A DNA stretch of 64,000 nucleotides, taken from Begonia masoniana. Taxonomy: Eukaryota; Streptophyta; Magnoliopsida; Cucurbitales; Begoniaceae. Under the pieces are notes generated by a model. It worked only from the letters and a program-made list of their open reading frames with translations. It was not told the DNA's origin and ran no database searches. The first letter of the stretch is position 1, and each line of letters opens with the position of its first letter. A program made the position numbers and the translations under genes. The DNA lies in contig CM039502.1 in the NCBI GenBank assembly GCA_022432975.1, positions 14,477,143 through 14,541,142 on the forward strand, written 5' to 3'. Of this stretch, positions 13,881-23,935 are shown one piece after another.

Positions 13881-14220
13881 GCTGCACGAACCAGAACCCA
13901 GATGACGGTACGTCTGCGCGGGCGAAATTGAAGGTGACGGGTTGTAAAAAGGGAGTCGTCACAATCCCACATCGCCTGGGGAAGTATGTGAAAATGAAAC
14001 ATATGTAAAGAGACCCTCCCAAGATAGCAAGACGCGTTTTGGAGGACAATTGACAACGGATCCCATAAGAACTCCGAAGTTAAAAGTGCTTCAGCGAGAG
14101 TAGTACCAGGTTGGTGACCGACTGTGAAGTCCTTGCCAAACAAAGCCGTGAAGGGAAGATATTGGGCTACAGCCTAATCCCCAGAGTGAACAATATCTTG
14201 CTGGAAAAAAGGTCGTTACA
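13881..14220 (+). repeat. Cassandra LTR 1, right part
   Basis: With 11455-11489 this forms a 375-bp LTR, against 377 bp for LTR 2. It ends ggtcgttaca directly before the primer binding site. It includes the 5S-like segment at 14058-14140 and a caatcccacatcgcctgg block upstream of it. Confidence 0.9.
14058..14140 (+). other. 5S rRNA-like segment in Cassandra LTR 1
   Basis: Words diagnostic of plant 5S rRNA appear in order: ggatccca, agaactccgaagttaa, gcgagagtagtacca, ggt.ggtgacc, gaagtcc. These include the internal Pol III promoter region (A-box and C-box equivalents). Differences such as aaaagtgcttcagcg show it is not a functional rRNA gene. In Cassandra this segment is thought to supply RNA polymerase III promoter sequence. 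Confidence 0.88.
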
Positions 14221-14222
14221 AA

Positions 14223-14234
14223 TGGTATCAGAGC
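14223..14234 (+). other. Cassandra primer binding site
   Basis: The sequence is tggtatcagagc, two bases after the LTR end. It is complementary to the initiator tRNA-Met 3' end. Confidence 0.9.
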
Positions 14235-14273
14235 CTGTACCCAACCGAAAATGTGGCCAACAAGGACGTTGGG

Positions 14274-14298
14274 CCCCCCCCCGGGGGGGGGGGGGGGG
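14274..14298 (+). other. Cassandra polypurine tract with C9G16 block
   Basis: Nine C residues run directly into sixteen G residues six bases before LTR 2. The G run fits as the purine tract. The C9G9 palindrome and G run may form stable structures and may be miscounted by sequencing. Confidence 0.7.
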
Positions 14299-14304
14299 TT
14301 TGAT

Positions 14305-14681
14305 TGTGATGACCTGGATGTGTGAGTATGTGTATGATGGCTGCACGAACTGAAACCCGAATGGCGGTACGTCCGCGCTGGCGAACCAGAAGGTGACGGG
14401 TCGTAAAAAAGGGGTCGTCACAATCCCACATCGCTTGGGAAAGTATGTGAAAATGAAACATATGTAAAGAGACACTCCCAAGATAGCAAGACACGTTTTG
14501 GAGCACAATTGACAACAGATCCCATAAGAACTTCGAAGTTAAAAGTGCGTTGGCGAGAGTAGTACCAGGTTGGGAGACCGACTGGGAAGTCCTTGCCAAA
14601 CAAAGCCGTGAGGCGAGAATATTGGACTATGACCCAAACCCCAGAGCAGACAATATCTTGCTGGGAAAAGGGGTCGATATA
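14305..14681 (+). repeat. Cassandra LTR 2 (377 bp)
   Basis: It starts tgtgatgacctgg like LTR 1 and ends gggtcgatata, with the terminal CA mutated. The 5S-like part (about 14518-14599) keeps ggcgagagtagtacca and tgggaagtcc better than LTR 1 does. It is followed by gatct, the probable target-site copy. Confidence 0.88.
14518..14599 (+). other. 5S rRNA-like segment in Cassandra LTR 2
   Basis: The same ordered 5S words as in LTR 1 are present: gatcccataagaact, cgaagttaa, ggcgagagtagtacca, gactgggaagtcc. It is a second, independent copy in the partner LTR, which supports a Cassandra origin over a stray 5S gene fragment. Confidence 0.88.
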
Positions 14682-14686
14682 GATCT

Positions 14687-15186
14687 TGCCTAAATAGCTT
14701 TCCCAAACCCGAGAAGAGAAGCAGCTTCACTTGGTTTGGTAAAGACTCCAACTTGATAATGATGTCATAGAATTACCCCAACATATAGGACGCCCTACTT
14801 GATTTTATGAGCGAGTATCTCTTTTTTCTCAATCTTTTCGACCTTGGTTCCGTCGACTCTTCAAGAGTCTCCCCCTGTCTTGTTGACAATTTAGGTTGAA
14901 TTGGGGATTTGAACGATTTAGGGCTCGAATTTGTGTGATTTTTTTGATGATATTTGAAGTAAACAATTAGGGATGGAGAAATCAACACGGTGGGGCCGTG
15001 AAATGGTCATGTTTTGGGTTGGAATCGCGGGGGGTCGAGAGAAAATTAGTTTTTTTGAAAGTGAGTGGTGGAGCGGGGGGCTGATTTTTTATATATTGTT
15101 GGGGATCGTTCCCCCGTTCCGGGGCAACGACCCTCTGTTCTCAAAATTAGGGCTGAGAACGTGTGGTCACCGCCCTGGATCGAATC
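14687..15186. other. Inter-element sequence, no gene recognised
   Basis: A minus-strand frame (14988-14773) with a basic SKRLRKKR patch has no recognised family. It may be 5' flank of the decayed gene before Cassandra inserted. The right edge (15095-15186) is GC-rich, with gttccgggg and ctgttctc words, and continues beyond the Copia element at 22592. Confidence 0.4.
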
Positions 15187-15777
15187 TGTTAGTATTTTAT
15201 CTTCACGATTAGTTTAGGTCACGCAACGGAAAACGATTAATTCAATAAAAATCGCAGACCCAAACGAAACGTACGATCGTGCATTTTGATTAAACCACAA
15301 CGATTATGCTAACCTGGTTTGATTTCGAATTTCTCTTTAAGATGCCGATTCGATCACAGAGACGCTGAAATAATCGAACGCCCTCTATTCGTATCCACAC
15401 GTGAGCGGGAATCCAACGCCTTGGATTCTTGTCTGCTAGGACCCGCAAATTCTAGAGAATAATCTAGAATTTGCCTCTATCAACCGACGATCAAAAACGT
15501 GTAGAATGATAATCGTCTCTCACTTCTTAGGGTTGCGAAATTAAAACCCTTTTAATTCCCTTCATATGGGCTTCATAAGCCCATAACGATTTTAACCCAA
15601 AACCCGCTCAGTTGTGCGACCCAATAGGCTCATTTAATATGACAGTGGGCCTAAAACATTTTTAGGGTCCACAAGTTATAATTGGTCTCTAGCAAGACAT
15701 TATAACTACCCATATTAAAATAAGATGTGATCTACAAAAATCATCCATATGATTATCCTAAAGCACTAGCATCAACA
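15187..15777 (-). repeat. 3' LTR of the Copia element (591 bp)
   Basis: It begins tgttagtatttt and ends catcaaca, with termini that are perfect TGTTgatg-type inverted ends. It is preceded by gaatc. Confidence 0.95.
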
Positions 15778-15790
15778 ATCTCCCACTTGC
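15778..15790 (-). other. Copia polypurine tract
   Basis: The minus strand reads gcaagtgggagat directly before the 3' LTR. A second, near-identical tract lies at about 16571-16583. Confidence 0.8.
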
Positions 15791-16585
15791 TTTATGCATA
15801 ATCAATCAAGTATCTAATACCCATGCCTAATCATAATTATTGTTAAAAATCCCTTTGTCAGACGATATCTGTGATTGAACATAAGGCATGGATAAAGCCA
15901 CCTTATCAGATTCAATCATTTTTCTCGTTCAATAAATAAACTGACGTAATAAATGACATTAATACACTTATTAATTCATTTATAGCACGGCCATGCATTT
16001 CTCAGTCATATTTACACGAGGGGCCCAGAGATATCTCTCTTATAATAAGAGGGACAAATTCCATCTTAGTTATTCACAATCCACCACATAATTCAAAACA
16101 TGTCCGAGCATAACCTTTATAATCATCCGGTTAAAGATGACGTTTGATTATGTCAAAACAAATTAATCCATATGCAGGATTCTATGATAACCTCAGGTCT
16201 AAGGATTGCAACAATCAATCATTTTGAAATTACTTATGACTCATATCCATGTAGTAATTTCTCGTGGGTCAGTCCAGTCTCTTATACTCTTATAAGAACT
16301 TATAATTATGATTTATGTCTCCACATAAATAATCATCTCATGATTATCAATCATAATTTATACTAGTCTTAATTTATTATTGTTCCCACAATAATAATTG
16401 ACTAGGGACCTTTTAGAATATATCAAATATATATTCTTGGATCTTATTAAACAATAAACATGCAATTGAATAATAATAATGAAATGTTTTCATTAAACAA
16501 TAAAAAAAAAAAAACAAATAACATATAATATCATCCATTATGATTATTCTAAAATACTAGCACCAATAATAATCTCCCACTAGCA
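15791..16585 (-). other. Copia 3' region with duplicated C-terminus and purine tract
   Basis: About 50 bp around 16540-16618 (stop codon, purine tract, LTR-start-like sequence) recur at about 15745-15827. In element orientation this gives the ORF end MGIRYLIDYA, a stop and a purine tract; then about 740 bp starting with LTR-like sequence; then a second MGIRYLIDYA copy, the true purine tract and the LTR. No other coding was recognised in the insert, which is AT-rich. Confidence 0.75.
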
Positions 16586-19500
16586 TTATGCATAATCTAT
16601 CAAGTATCTAATACCCATGGCTTTAACATGACCATCATGCTTTGACTTAGGGAGGGGTTTAGTCAAAGGATCAGCCATATTATCATCTGTAGACACTCTG
16701 CATATATTCACATCTCCTCTTTCAATAATCTCTCGAATGAGGTGAAATCGCCTGAGTATGTGTTTGGATCGTTGATGTGATCTGGGTTCCTTTGATTGTG
16801 CAATGGCCCCATTGTTGTCACAATACAAAGCAATGGGATTCACAATGCTAGGAACAACACCAAGTTCATTGATGAACTTTCTCAACCAAACAGCCTCCTT
16901 AGCCGCGTTAGAAGCAGCTATATACTCTGCCTCTGTTGTAGAATCAGCAACAGTTTCCTGTTTGGAACTTTTCCAGCTTATGGCACCTCCATTTAAACAA
17001 AAGACATAACCTGACTGCGATCGAAAATCATCTTTGTCGGACTGGAAACTAGCATCTGTATAACCACTTATAACTAGATCGTCATCAAGTCCTCCATATA
17101 CCAAGAATGCATCCTTAGTCCTTCTCAAGTACTTAAGAATATTCTTGACTGCTATCCAGTGTTCCTCACCTGGATCCGACTGGTATTTACTCGTTAAACT
17201 CAATGCACATGATACATCAGGTCGAGTGCACAACATGGCATACATAATGGACCCCATCGCAGAAGCATATGGAATCCTTTGCATCCGGTCTCGCTCATCT
17301 TGTGTTTTGGGACACTGAGTCTTGCAGAGACTTATGCCATGTGCCATTGGCAAGAATCCTCTCTTGGAGTCTTGCATACTAAACCTCTTTAGTACCTTAT
17401 CAATGTAAGCACTCTGACTTAGGCCTATGAGCTTCTTAGATCTATCTCTATAGATCTTGATGCCTAGAATATAAGCAGCCTCGCCTAAATCTTTCATTGA
17501 GAAACATTTCCCTAACCAAGACTTGACACTCTGCAAGGTAGGTATGTCATTCCCAATGAGTAATATATCATCAACATAGAGAACAAGGAAAACAACTGCA
17601 CTCCCACTGGCCTTCTTGTAGACACATGGCTCATCTTCATTTTTAATGAAACCAAACTCTTTGACTGTTTCATCAAAACGAAGATTCCAACTCCGTGAAG
17701 CCTGCTTCAATCCATAAATGGATCTCTGAAGCTTGCACACTTTATCAGTATTCTTAGGATCGACAAAACCCTCGGGTTGTGTCATGTACACATCCTCGAG
17801 CAAGTTTCCGTTAAGAAACGCTGTTTTGACATCCATTTGCCAAATCTCATAATCATAGTATGCAGCAATGGCAATAAGAATTCTGATTGACTTGAGCATC
17901 GCCACTGGTGAAAAGGTCTCATCATAGTCCACACCATGAATTTGACGAAAACCTTTTGCAACCAATCGTGCTTTATAAGTGTGTACGTTGCCATCCATGT
18001 TGATTTTCTTTTTGAAAACCCATTTGCATCCGATGATTTTTAAACCTTCAGAAGCTTCAATCAAGGACCATACTTGATTGTCACTCATGGATTGCATCTC
18101 AGACTTCATGGCATCAAGCCATTTTTCAGAATCTGGACTTGTCACAGCCTCTTGATAAGATGTAGGCTCATTCTCATCAATGAGCATGACATCATCATCA
18201 CTAGTTACGAGAAATCCATATCTCTCAGGCTCATGACGTATCCTTCCAGACTTCCGAAATTCTTGTGTCTCTGGCATAGTTTTGACAATTTCTTGTGAGA
18301 TTGGTTGATGTTCTTCAACATTCTCACTCGGTTCAATGTCTATTTGTGGTTCTCGAATTTCTTCGAGCTGAACTTTGCTCCCACTAGCATTCTTGGAAAG
18401 GAACTCTCTTTCCAAGAAGGTGCCATTCCGAGCCACAAACACTTTGTTCTCGGAAGCGAGATAAAAGTAATATCCTTTAGTTTCCTTAGGATACCCCACA
18501 AATAAACATTTGTTAGACTTGTGTGCTAGTTTATCTGAAATCTGACATTTCACGTAAACTTCACAACCCCAAATCTTCATAAAAGACAAACTTGGACACC
18601 TCCCAGTCCATATCTCATATGGTGTCTTTTGAACCGCTTTTGTCGGAGTTCTGTTCAATATGAACGTTGCAGTTTCTAAAGCAAAACCCCAGAAAGATAT
18701 TGGAAGATCTACCTGACTCATCATAGATCGAACCATATCTAATAAAGTTCGATTCCTCCTTTCAGACACCCCATTCCATTGCGGCGTTCGTGGTGGAGTC
18801 AATTGCGAAACAATTCCGCAATCTCTAAGATAGTCAATAAATTCTTGACTTAAATATTCACCACCTCGATCCGATCGAAGTTTCTTGATATTCTTGCCAA
18901 GCTGATTTTGTACTTCGTTCTTGAAAGATTTGAACATTTCAAAAGTTTCAGATTTATGCTTCATCAAATAAACATAACCATATCTACTGAAATCATCAGT
19001 AAATGTAACGAAGTACTGATAACCTCCTCTAGCAGGTGAGCTCATTGGTCCACAAACATCAGTATGTATGAGATTTAATAGCTCAGTTGTCCTTTCACTT
19101 TTTCCAGTGAACGGACTCTTTGTCATTTTGCCTAGCAAACAAGATTCGCAAGATTCAAATGATTCAAAATCAAAAGAATCTAGAAGTCCATCCTTATGGA
19201 GTCTAGAAATGCGTTTCTCATTTATATGCCCTAAACGACAATGCCAGAAGTAAGTCGGGTTCAAATCATTGGACTTAAACCTTTTAGTGTCAATGTTATA
19301 TATAGACCTGCTATTGGATGATTCATTGTCCAGAACATAAAGACCATTAAATAGATAACCATTACCATAAAAAATGTCTTGTTTAAATATAGAAAAACTA
19401 TTATTCTGAATAACAAATCGAAAACCATCCAAATCCAAACATGAAATAGAAATAATGTTTCTGCTCATAGCAGGCACATAATAACAATTATTTAATTCTA

Positions 19501-20575
19501 AAACAAGTCCAGAAGGTAAAATCAAATCATAAGTCCCGACGGCTAATGCAGCAACTCTTGCTCCATTCCCAACGCGAAGATCGACTTCACCTTTAGTCAA
19601 TGTCTTGCTTCTACGCAGTCCCTGCACATTTGCACAAATGTGAGAACCACATCCAGTATCTAATACCCAAGATGTTGAAGTAGATAAATTGACTTCTATA
19701 ACAAAGATACCTGAAGCAGTAGTCTCACTACCCTTCTTTTTCTTTAGATCCTCCAGATAAAGTTTGCAATTCCTTTTCCAATGACCATTCTGATGGCAGA
19801 AAAAACATTGCTGTCCCTCTTTATCTACCTTTCCTTTAGGATTGGACTTAGGCGTGGAGTTGGCATCAACCTTTGGTGCCTTGGCCTTGCCTTTGCCCTT
19901 TCCTTTGGGATTCTCCCTTTTCTTGGGATTCTTCCTTTGAACTAACATAACATCTGGGCTAGACTTGATGTTTTGCTCAGCAGTTTTAAGCATCCCATGC
20001 AGCTCAGTCAAAGTTCTCTCCATTCCATGCATATTATAGTTCAAAACAAACTGATCAAAAGTATCAGGCAAGGATTGGAGAACCAAGTCTATAGCCAACT
20101 CACGGCTAATCTCTAGGCCCAGCTTCTGAAGTTGTTCAAGATAATTTTTCATTTTGAGAACGTGAGGGCTCACTGGACTACCCTTAGTCAGTTTGCAGTT
20201 CACGAATGCCTTGATGGTATTAAACCTCTCTTGCCTTGCTTGTTCTTGAAACATTGCTTTTAGATGATCCATCATCATAAAGGCTTCCATTTCTTCGAAT
20301 TGCTTCTGAAGCTCCGAAGTCATGGATGCAAGCATAAGACAAGTAACATCAACAGAATCATTAAGATGCTTCTGATAGGCATCTTTTTGACTTTTTGATG
20401 CATTATTAGGAGGCTCCTCAGCAGGGATTTCCTCTTCAAGGACATACAACTTCCTCTCTTGCCTAAGAACAATTCTTAGGTTTCGAGACCAGTCAAGGAA
20501 GTTTGCTCCAGTAAGTTTATCCTTCTCAAGGATAGATCGCATAGACAGATTAGAAGTATTGCTAGAAGTTGCCAT
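16586..20575 (-). CDS. Copia gag-pol polyprotein (1329 aa, intact)
   Basis: Domains in order: gag capsid (about 10-210), basic linker (KGKGKGKAK, 225-232), CCHC knuckle CFFCHQNGHWKRNC (257-270), protease DTG (306-308), and integrase zinc site (HCRLGH and CESC, about 445-480). The integrase core has D506, D569 and E605, a clean DD35E spacing. RT has YVDD at 1000-1003. RNase H has TDAS at 1173-1176 and STTEAEY at 1212-1218. The length fits a full Copia polyprotein. It starts at the first ATG after the leader and ends MGIRYLIDYA. All catalytic residues are present, and no frameshift or stop is seen. The product would be self-cleaved inside cytoplasmic particles. Confidence 0.96.
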   Translation of the reverse strand: MATSSNTSNLSMRSILEKDKLTGANFLDWSRNLRIVLRQERKLYVLEEEIPAEEPPNNASKSQKDAYQKHLNDSVDVTCLMLASMTSELQKQFEEMEAFMMMDHLKAMFQEQARQERFNTIKAFVNCKLTKGSPVSPHVLKMKNYLEQLQKLGLEISRELAIDLVLQSLPDTFDQFVLNYNMHGMERTLTELHGMLKTAEQNIKSSPDVMLVQRKNPKKRENPKGKGKGKAKAPKVDANSTPKSNPKGKVDKEGQQCFFCHQNGHWKRNCKLYLEDLKKKKGSETTASGIFVIEVNLSTSTSWVLDTGCGSHICANVQGLRRSKTLTKGEVDLRVGNGARVAALAVGTYDLILPSGLVLELNNCYYVPAMSRNIISISCLDLDGFRFVIQNNSFSIFKQDIFYGNGYLFNGLYVLDNESSNSRSIYNIDTKRFKSNDLNPTYFWHCRLGHINEKRISRLHKDGLLDSFDFESFESCESCLLGKMTKSPFTGKSERTTELLNLIHTDVCGPMSSPARGGYQYFVTFTDDFSRYGYVYLMKHKSETFEMFKSFKNEVQNQLGKNIKKLRSDRGGEYLSQEFIDYLRDCGIVSQLTPPRTPQWNGVSERRNRTLLDMVRSMMSQVDLPISFWGFALETATFILNRTPTKAVQKTPYEIWTGRCPSLSFMKIWGCEVYVKCQISDKLAHKSNKCLFVGYPKETKGYYFYLASENKVFVARNGTFLEREFLSKNASGSKVQLEEIREPQIDIEPSENVEEHQPISQEIVKTMPETQEFRKSGRIRHEPERYGFLVTSDDDVMLIDENEPTSYQEAVTSPDSEKWLDAMKSEMQSMSDNQVWSLIEASEGLKIIGCKWVFKKKINMDGNVHTYKARLVAKGFRQIHGVDYDETFSPVAMLKSIRILIAIAAYYDYEIWQMDVKTAFLNGNLLEDVYMTQPEGFVDPKNTDKVCKLQRSIYGLKQASRSWNLRFDETVKEFGFIKNEDEPCVYKKASGSAVVFLVLYVDDILLIGNDIPTLQSVKSWLGKCFSMKDLGEAAYILGIKIYRDRSKKLIGLSQSAYIDKVLKRFSMQDSKRGFLPMAHGISLCKTQCPKTQDERDRMQRIPYASAMGSIMYAMLCTRPDVSCALSLTSKYQSDPGEEHWIAVKNILKYLRRTKDAFLVYGGLDDDLVISGYTDASFQSDKDDFRSQSGYVFCLNGGAISWKSSKQETVADSTTEAEYIAASNAAKEAVWLRKFINELGVVPSIVNPIALYCDNNGAIAQSKEPRSHQRSKHILRRFHLIREIIERGDVNICRVSTDDNMADPLTKPLPKSKHDGHVKAMGIRYLIDYA

Positions 20576-21987
20576 AATCTACAAAACAGACATGAAATAA
20601 AATATGCAATACAGATATTAATAATTTAACATAGAATGATAAATGAAAGAAAAAATACTCCTACTAAGTATCATACCCTCAAAACAATTATTCATAATAA
20701 CTGAAATTTAAACTTAGCAGGCTAAGATCCATATTTCACATAATTTCAAGTCAGCTTTGGCATGACACTTAAAATTAGGTTATTTAGGTAGATAACAACT
20801 TATCAATTACATCTCATGTAACTCTTAGATAATTTATGAGATCATGATATCAAATATCAAGGCATGTTTAACAAATCTCATCTAATACCATTAGGCCCAA
20901 AACTATTTTGACAGCCTAATTAAGTCTAACCATATTCAAACATATGAGTAGCACCATTACTCCATCCTGCCTAACTAAGATAACTAAATGCACTCCTACT
21001 TTGGTAGAACGTACATTAAGTGATCAAAGCCTTGACAAGTGTTGATACATGGGTGGTATTAGACTTAAATTTTAAGTGAGGGTCACATTAAATAATATGT
21101 TTTATCAAGTATAAAATACATGGGTTAATTATCAAATAAACACACATGATAAGAATAGCATGATAAAACATAATAATGACATAGTTTCATCTCATGAAAA
21201 TAATGTCTAAAATTCGCGATTTTTAGTCATAAAACAATTTTGTATGCGCTACGATACGGTGGTCCCGCTGACCGGTCAGCGGGCGGGGGTCAAGGGGAGG
21301 CCGCCCCTTGCGGGGCTCGGGGCAGCGCCCCGGACCAAAATTTTTAATCAAAAGATATATTAAGATTTAGTTACAAAAATATCCAGATTTGATCTCATCA
21401 AATCCGATTTGATCTCATCAAATCCGACCAAAATTTTGCACTAAATTTGATCCAATCATACCGCATAACCATATATTAGATTTGATCAAATCAAACCGTA
21501 TAACCGTATATTAGATTTGATCAAATCAAACCGTATAACCGCATATTAGATTTGATCAAATCAAACCGTATTATGTAACCGCAAATCAGATCGGATATCA
21601 AAATTGGATTGCATGATTCAGAATATCTCATATTAAATCAAAATTGAATTATAGAACAGATTCGAATTAATCATCTCATGATAAACCCTAACCAGAACCA
21701 AGTCCGAACCTTAATCGGAATCAAGCAAACGAATTCAAATTCCGAATTAAGCAAACAAATTCGAAAAGAAAAATACAGATTCGGAGTTCAACATCTCATG
21801 TCAAACCCTAATCGGATTTAAGCAAACGAATCCGAGAATAATAAAAGTCTCGGGTTCAACATCTTATGTCAAACCCTAATCGGAATTAAGCAAACAAATC
21901 CGATTCGAACAAATCACAGATTCAAAATCCAAATAATTTCGAAAAAGAACACAGATTCAATTTAATCGAAATGCAACAAAAAACCTC
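20576..21987 (-). other. Copia untranslated leader with structured repeats
   Basis: Between primer site and gag start there are ~1.4 kb without coding. A perfect 20-bp palindrome lies at 21264-21283 (cccgctgaccggtcagcggg). It is followed by GC-rich inverted repeats (aagggg/ccccctt and cggggc/gcccc types) up to 21335. Next to it, ttgatctcatcaaatccg and tttgatcaaatcaaaccgtat units repeat at about 21391-21575. The structure may serve packaging, dimerisation or translation; this is inference. Confidence 0.7.
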
Positions 21988-21999
21988 GCTCTGATACCA
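21988..21999 (-). other. Copia primer binding site
   Basis: The minus strand reads TGGTATCAGAGC, one base inside the 5' LTR edge. It is complementary to initiator tRNA-Met. Confidence 0.92.
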
Positions 22000-22000
22000 C

Positions 22001-22591
22001 TGTTAGTATTTTATCTTCACGATTAGTTTAGGTCACGCAACGGAAAACGATTAATTCAATAAAAATCGCAGACCCAAACGAAACGTACGATCGTGCATTT
22101 TGATTAAACCACAACGATTATGCTAACCTGGTTTGATTTCGAATTTCTCTTTAAGAGGCCGATTCGATCACAGAGACGCTGAAATAATCGAACGCCCTCT
22201 ATTCGTATCCACACGTGAGCGGGAATCCAACGCCTTGGATTCTTGTCTGCTAGGACCCGCAAATTCTAGAGAATAATCTAGAATTTGCCTCTATCAACCG
22301 ACGATCAAAAACGTGTAGAATGATAATCGTCTCTCACTTCTTAGGGTTGCGAAATTAAAACCCTTTTAATTCCCTTCATATGGGCTTCATAAGCCCATAA
22401 CGATTTTAACCCAAAACCCGCTCAGTTGTGCGACCCAATAGGCTCATTTAATATGACAGTGGGCCTAAAACATTTTTAGGGTCCACAAGTTATAATTGGT
22501 CTCTAGCAAGACATTATAACTACCCATATTAAAATAAGATGTGATCTACAAAAATCATCCATATGATTATCCTAAAGCACTAGCATCAACA
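22001..22591 (-). repeat. 5' LTR of the Copia element (591 bp)
   Basis: It is the same length as the left LTR, with one difference noted by eye, and is followed by target copy gaatc at 22592-22596. Confidence 0.95.
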
Positions 22592-23040
22592 GAATCCCCG
22601 TTCTCAAGCGTAATGTTTAAGAACGGGGGTCTCTGCCTCAAAACAACCCCCGGTTCTTAAACATTACTCTTGAGAACGGGTCCCCCGTCCGGGGCGGGGA
22701 CCCCTTGTTCTAAAATAGGAAGACATGAAACAATGGGTCGTTCCGGGGTGGAGACTCCCCATTCTCGAGAACCCCCTGAAATGGGAGGAGCAAAGAATGG
22801 AGGGTTGTTTCGGGAATGGGACACCTCGTTCTCGAGCACCCATAAAATTGGGGTGCAAGGAACGGGGGGGATTCGAGAGTAGGGACACCCCATTCTCGAA
22901 TCATGTGTGATACACGTTGAACCGGGGTATCCACCCCCCACTTCAACCCCCTGACTCAGTATGCCCAATGCCACGTAAGAATTGGACAGAACGGGGGGTG
23001 ATCGGCCCCCCATTCTCGGTGTAAATTCAGAACGGGAGAT
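22592..23040. repeat. GC-rich inverted-repeat patch (Copia target)
   Basis: Arms of about 34 bp at 22596-22629 and 22646-22680 are near-perfect inverted copies (ccgttctcaag and cttgagaacgg) around a 16-bp loop. Beyond them, the word cattctcgaa/gttctcgag with flanking G or C runs recurs in both orientations up to 23040. This resembles subterminal repeats of a DNA transposon, but no transposase or clear end is visible. Overlapping open frames here have biased composition and are not credible genes. Confidence 0.6.
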
Positions 23041-23494
23041 AATGGGTTCCCGGCCAAGATTTAATTTATTACATTTTACATAGTTTAAGGTTTTAGTTGT
23101 TAAGATTTTTAATTTAGAGAGTTTTTCAAATTAACTTCATACTTTGTATTTCAAATTGATAATTACCCAAAAATATATCTTTCCCGGTTAAATTGTGACA
23201 GCCCAAAATCGAACCCGATCGGGGTTCGGGATCGGAGCCATCACTCCGGGACAGTTAACAGAAAACGGGGACTAATTTTTTTTTGAACATAGACAAAAAG
23301 GGAGCAGAACATCAGAGACAATTTGAACGTTTTCGAAACCTTAAAACTTCGCAGAGAGAGAGTGTCCTCTGGAGTAGAAATTTAAAACAGGTTTCATTAA
23401 TGGATAACAGAACAGAAATTAGCATAAGGCTGGCGGAAGACTTAGTTTAAAACTAGAAACAGTGATTGATTCAGATAAGACAAAAATGAACGGA

Positions 23495-23935
23495 GTTCAG
23501 CGGAAGAGGCTGGGTAAAACTGGGCGGAAGAGCTTGGGTGACGTCAGCCAGAAGACAGAGTTTTAAACTGGGCGGAGGACTTATGCTGACGTCAGCCGGA
23601 AGACAAATACACTGGGCGGATGACGTCAGCCGGAAGACAGAGTTTTAAACTGGGCGGAAGACTCATGCTGACGTCAGCCGGAAGACAAATACACTGGGCG
23701 GATGACTTGGATGACGTCAGCCGGAAGACAGAGTTTTAAACTGGGCGGAAGACTTATGCTGACATCAGCCGGAAGACAAATACACTGGGCGGATGACTTG
23801 GATGACGTCAGCCGGAAGACAGAGTTTTAAACTGGGCGGAAGATTTAGGCATATAACTGGGGCGGATGACAGAATTGACTTTGACTGAGGCGGATGACTA
23901 AGGCATATAACTGGGGCGGATGACTAAGTTTTCAA
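23495..23935. repeat. Tandem array with TGACGTCA palindromes (left LTR of element 2)
   Basis: Alternating units contain gacgtcagccggaagac, actgggcggatgac and gttttaaactgggcgg. At least five intact tgacgtca octamers occur, the binding core of plant bZIP factors such as TGA and CREB-like proteins. The matching array of the other LTR is at 30645-31085. Confidence 0.9.

Larger units (their letters stand above)
11455..14681 (+). mobile_element. Cassandra TRIM retrotransposon, interrupted by a solo LTR
   Basis: Two ~376-bp LTRs flank a tiny internal region of about 84 bp with a tRNA-Met primer site and a purine tract, and no coding capacity. Each LTR contains a diverged 5S rRNA segment, the hallmark of Cassandra. 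LTR 1 is 11455-11489 plus 13881-14220, because a Gypsy solo LTR is nested in it; LTR 2 is 14305-14681. Flanking 5-mers are gaact (11450-11454) and gatct (14682-14686), one mismatch, consistent with an aged target duplication. It must be moved by enzymes of other elements. Confidence 0.9.
15187..22591 (-). mobile_element. Ty1/Copia element, young and apparently intact
   Basis: Both LTRs are 591 bp (15187-15777, 22001-22591) and by eye differ at one base (gatgccg against gaggccg). The 5-bp target duplication gaatc is perfect (15182-15186, 22592-22596). Reading right to left: 5' LTR, tRNA-Met primer site, ~1.4-kb leader, one uninterrupted 1329-codon gag-pol, ~0.8-kb 3' region, purine tract, 3' LTR. 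The order PR-INT-RT-RH is that of Copia. It is the only element in the window that looks able to move itself. I do not assign a Copia lineage. Confidence 0.95.

Noticed and set aside
14058..14140. Functional 5S rRNA gene
   Set aside because: Sequence is diverged in the A-box area, lacks the 5' and 3' thirds of 5S, and occurs in both LTRs of a TRIM element.
13822..14751. Minus-strand frames of 60-120 codons
   Set aside because: They are antisense to Cassandra LTRs and repeat with them; no protein similarity.
22657..23013. Overlapping open frames on both strands as genes
   Set aside because: All frames are open because of GC-biased repetitive words; no protein family or start context is seen.
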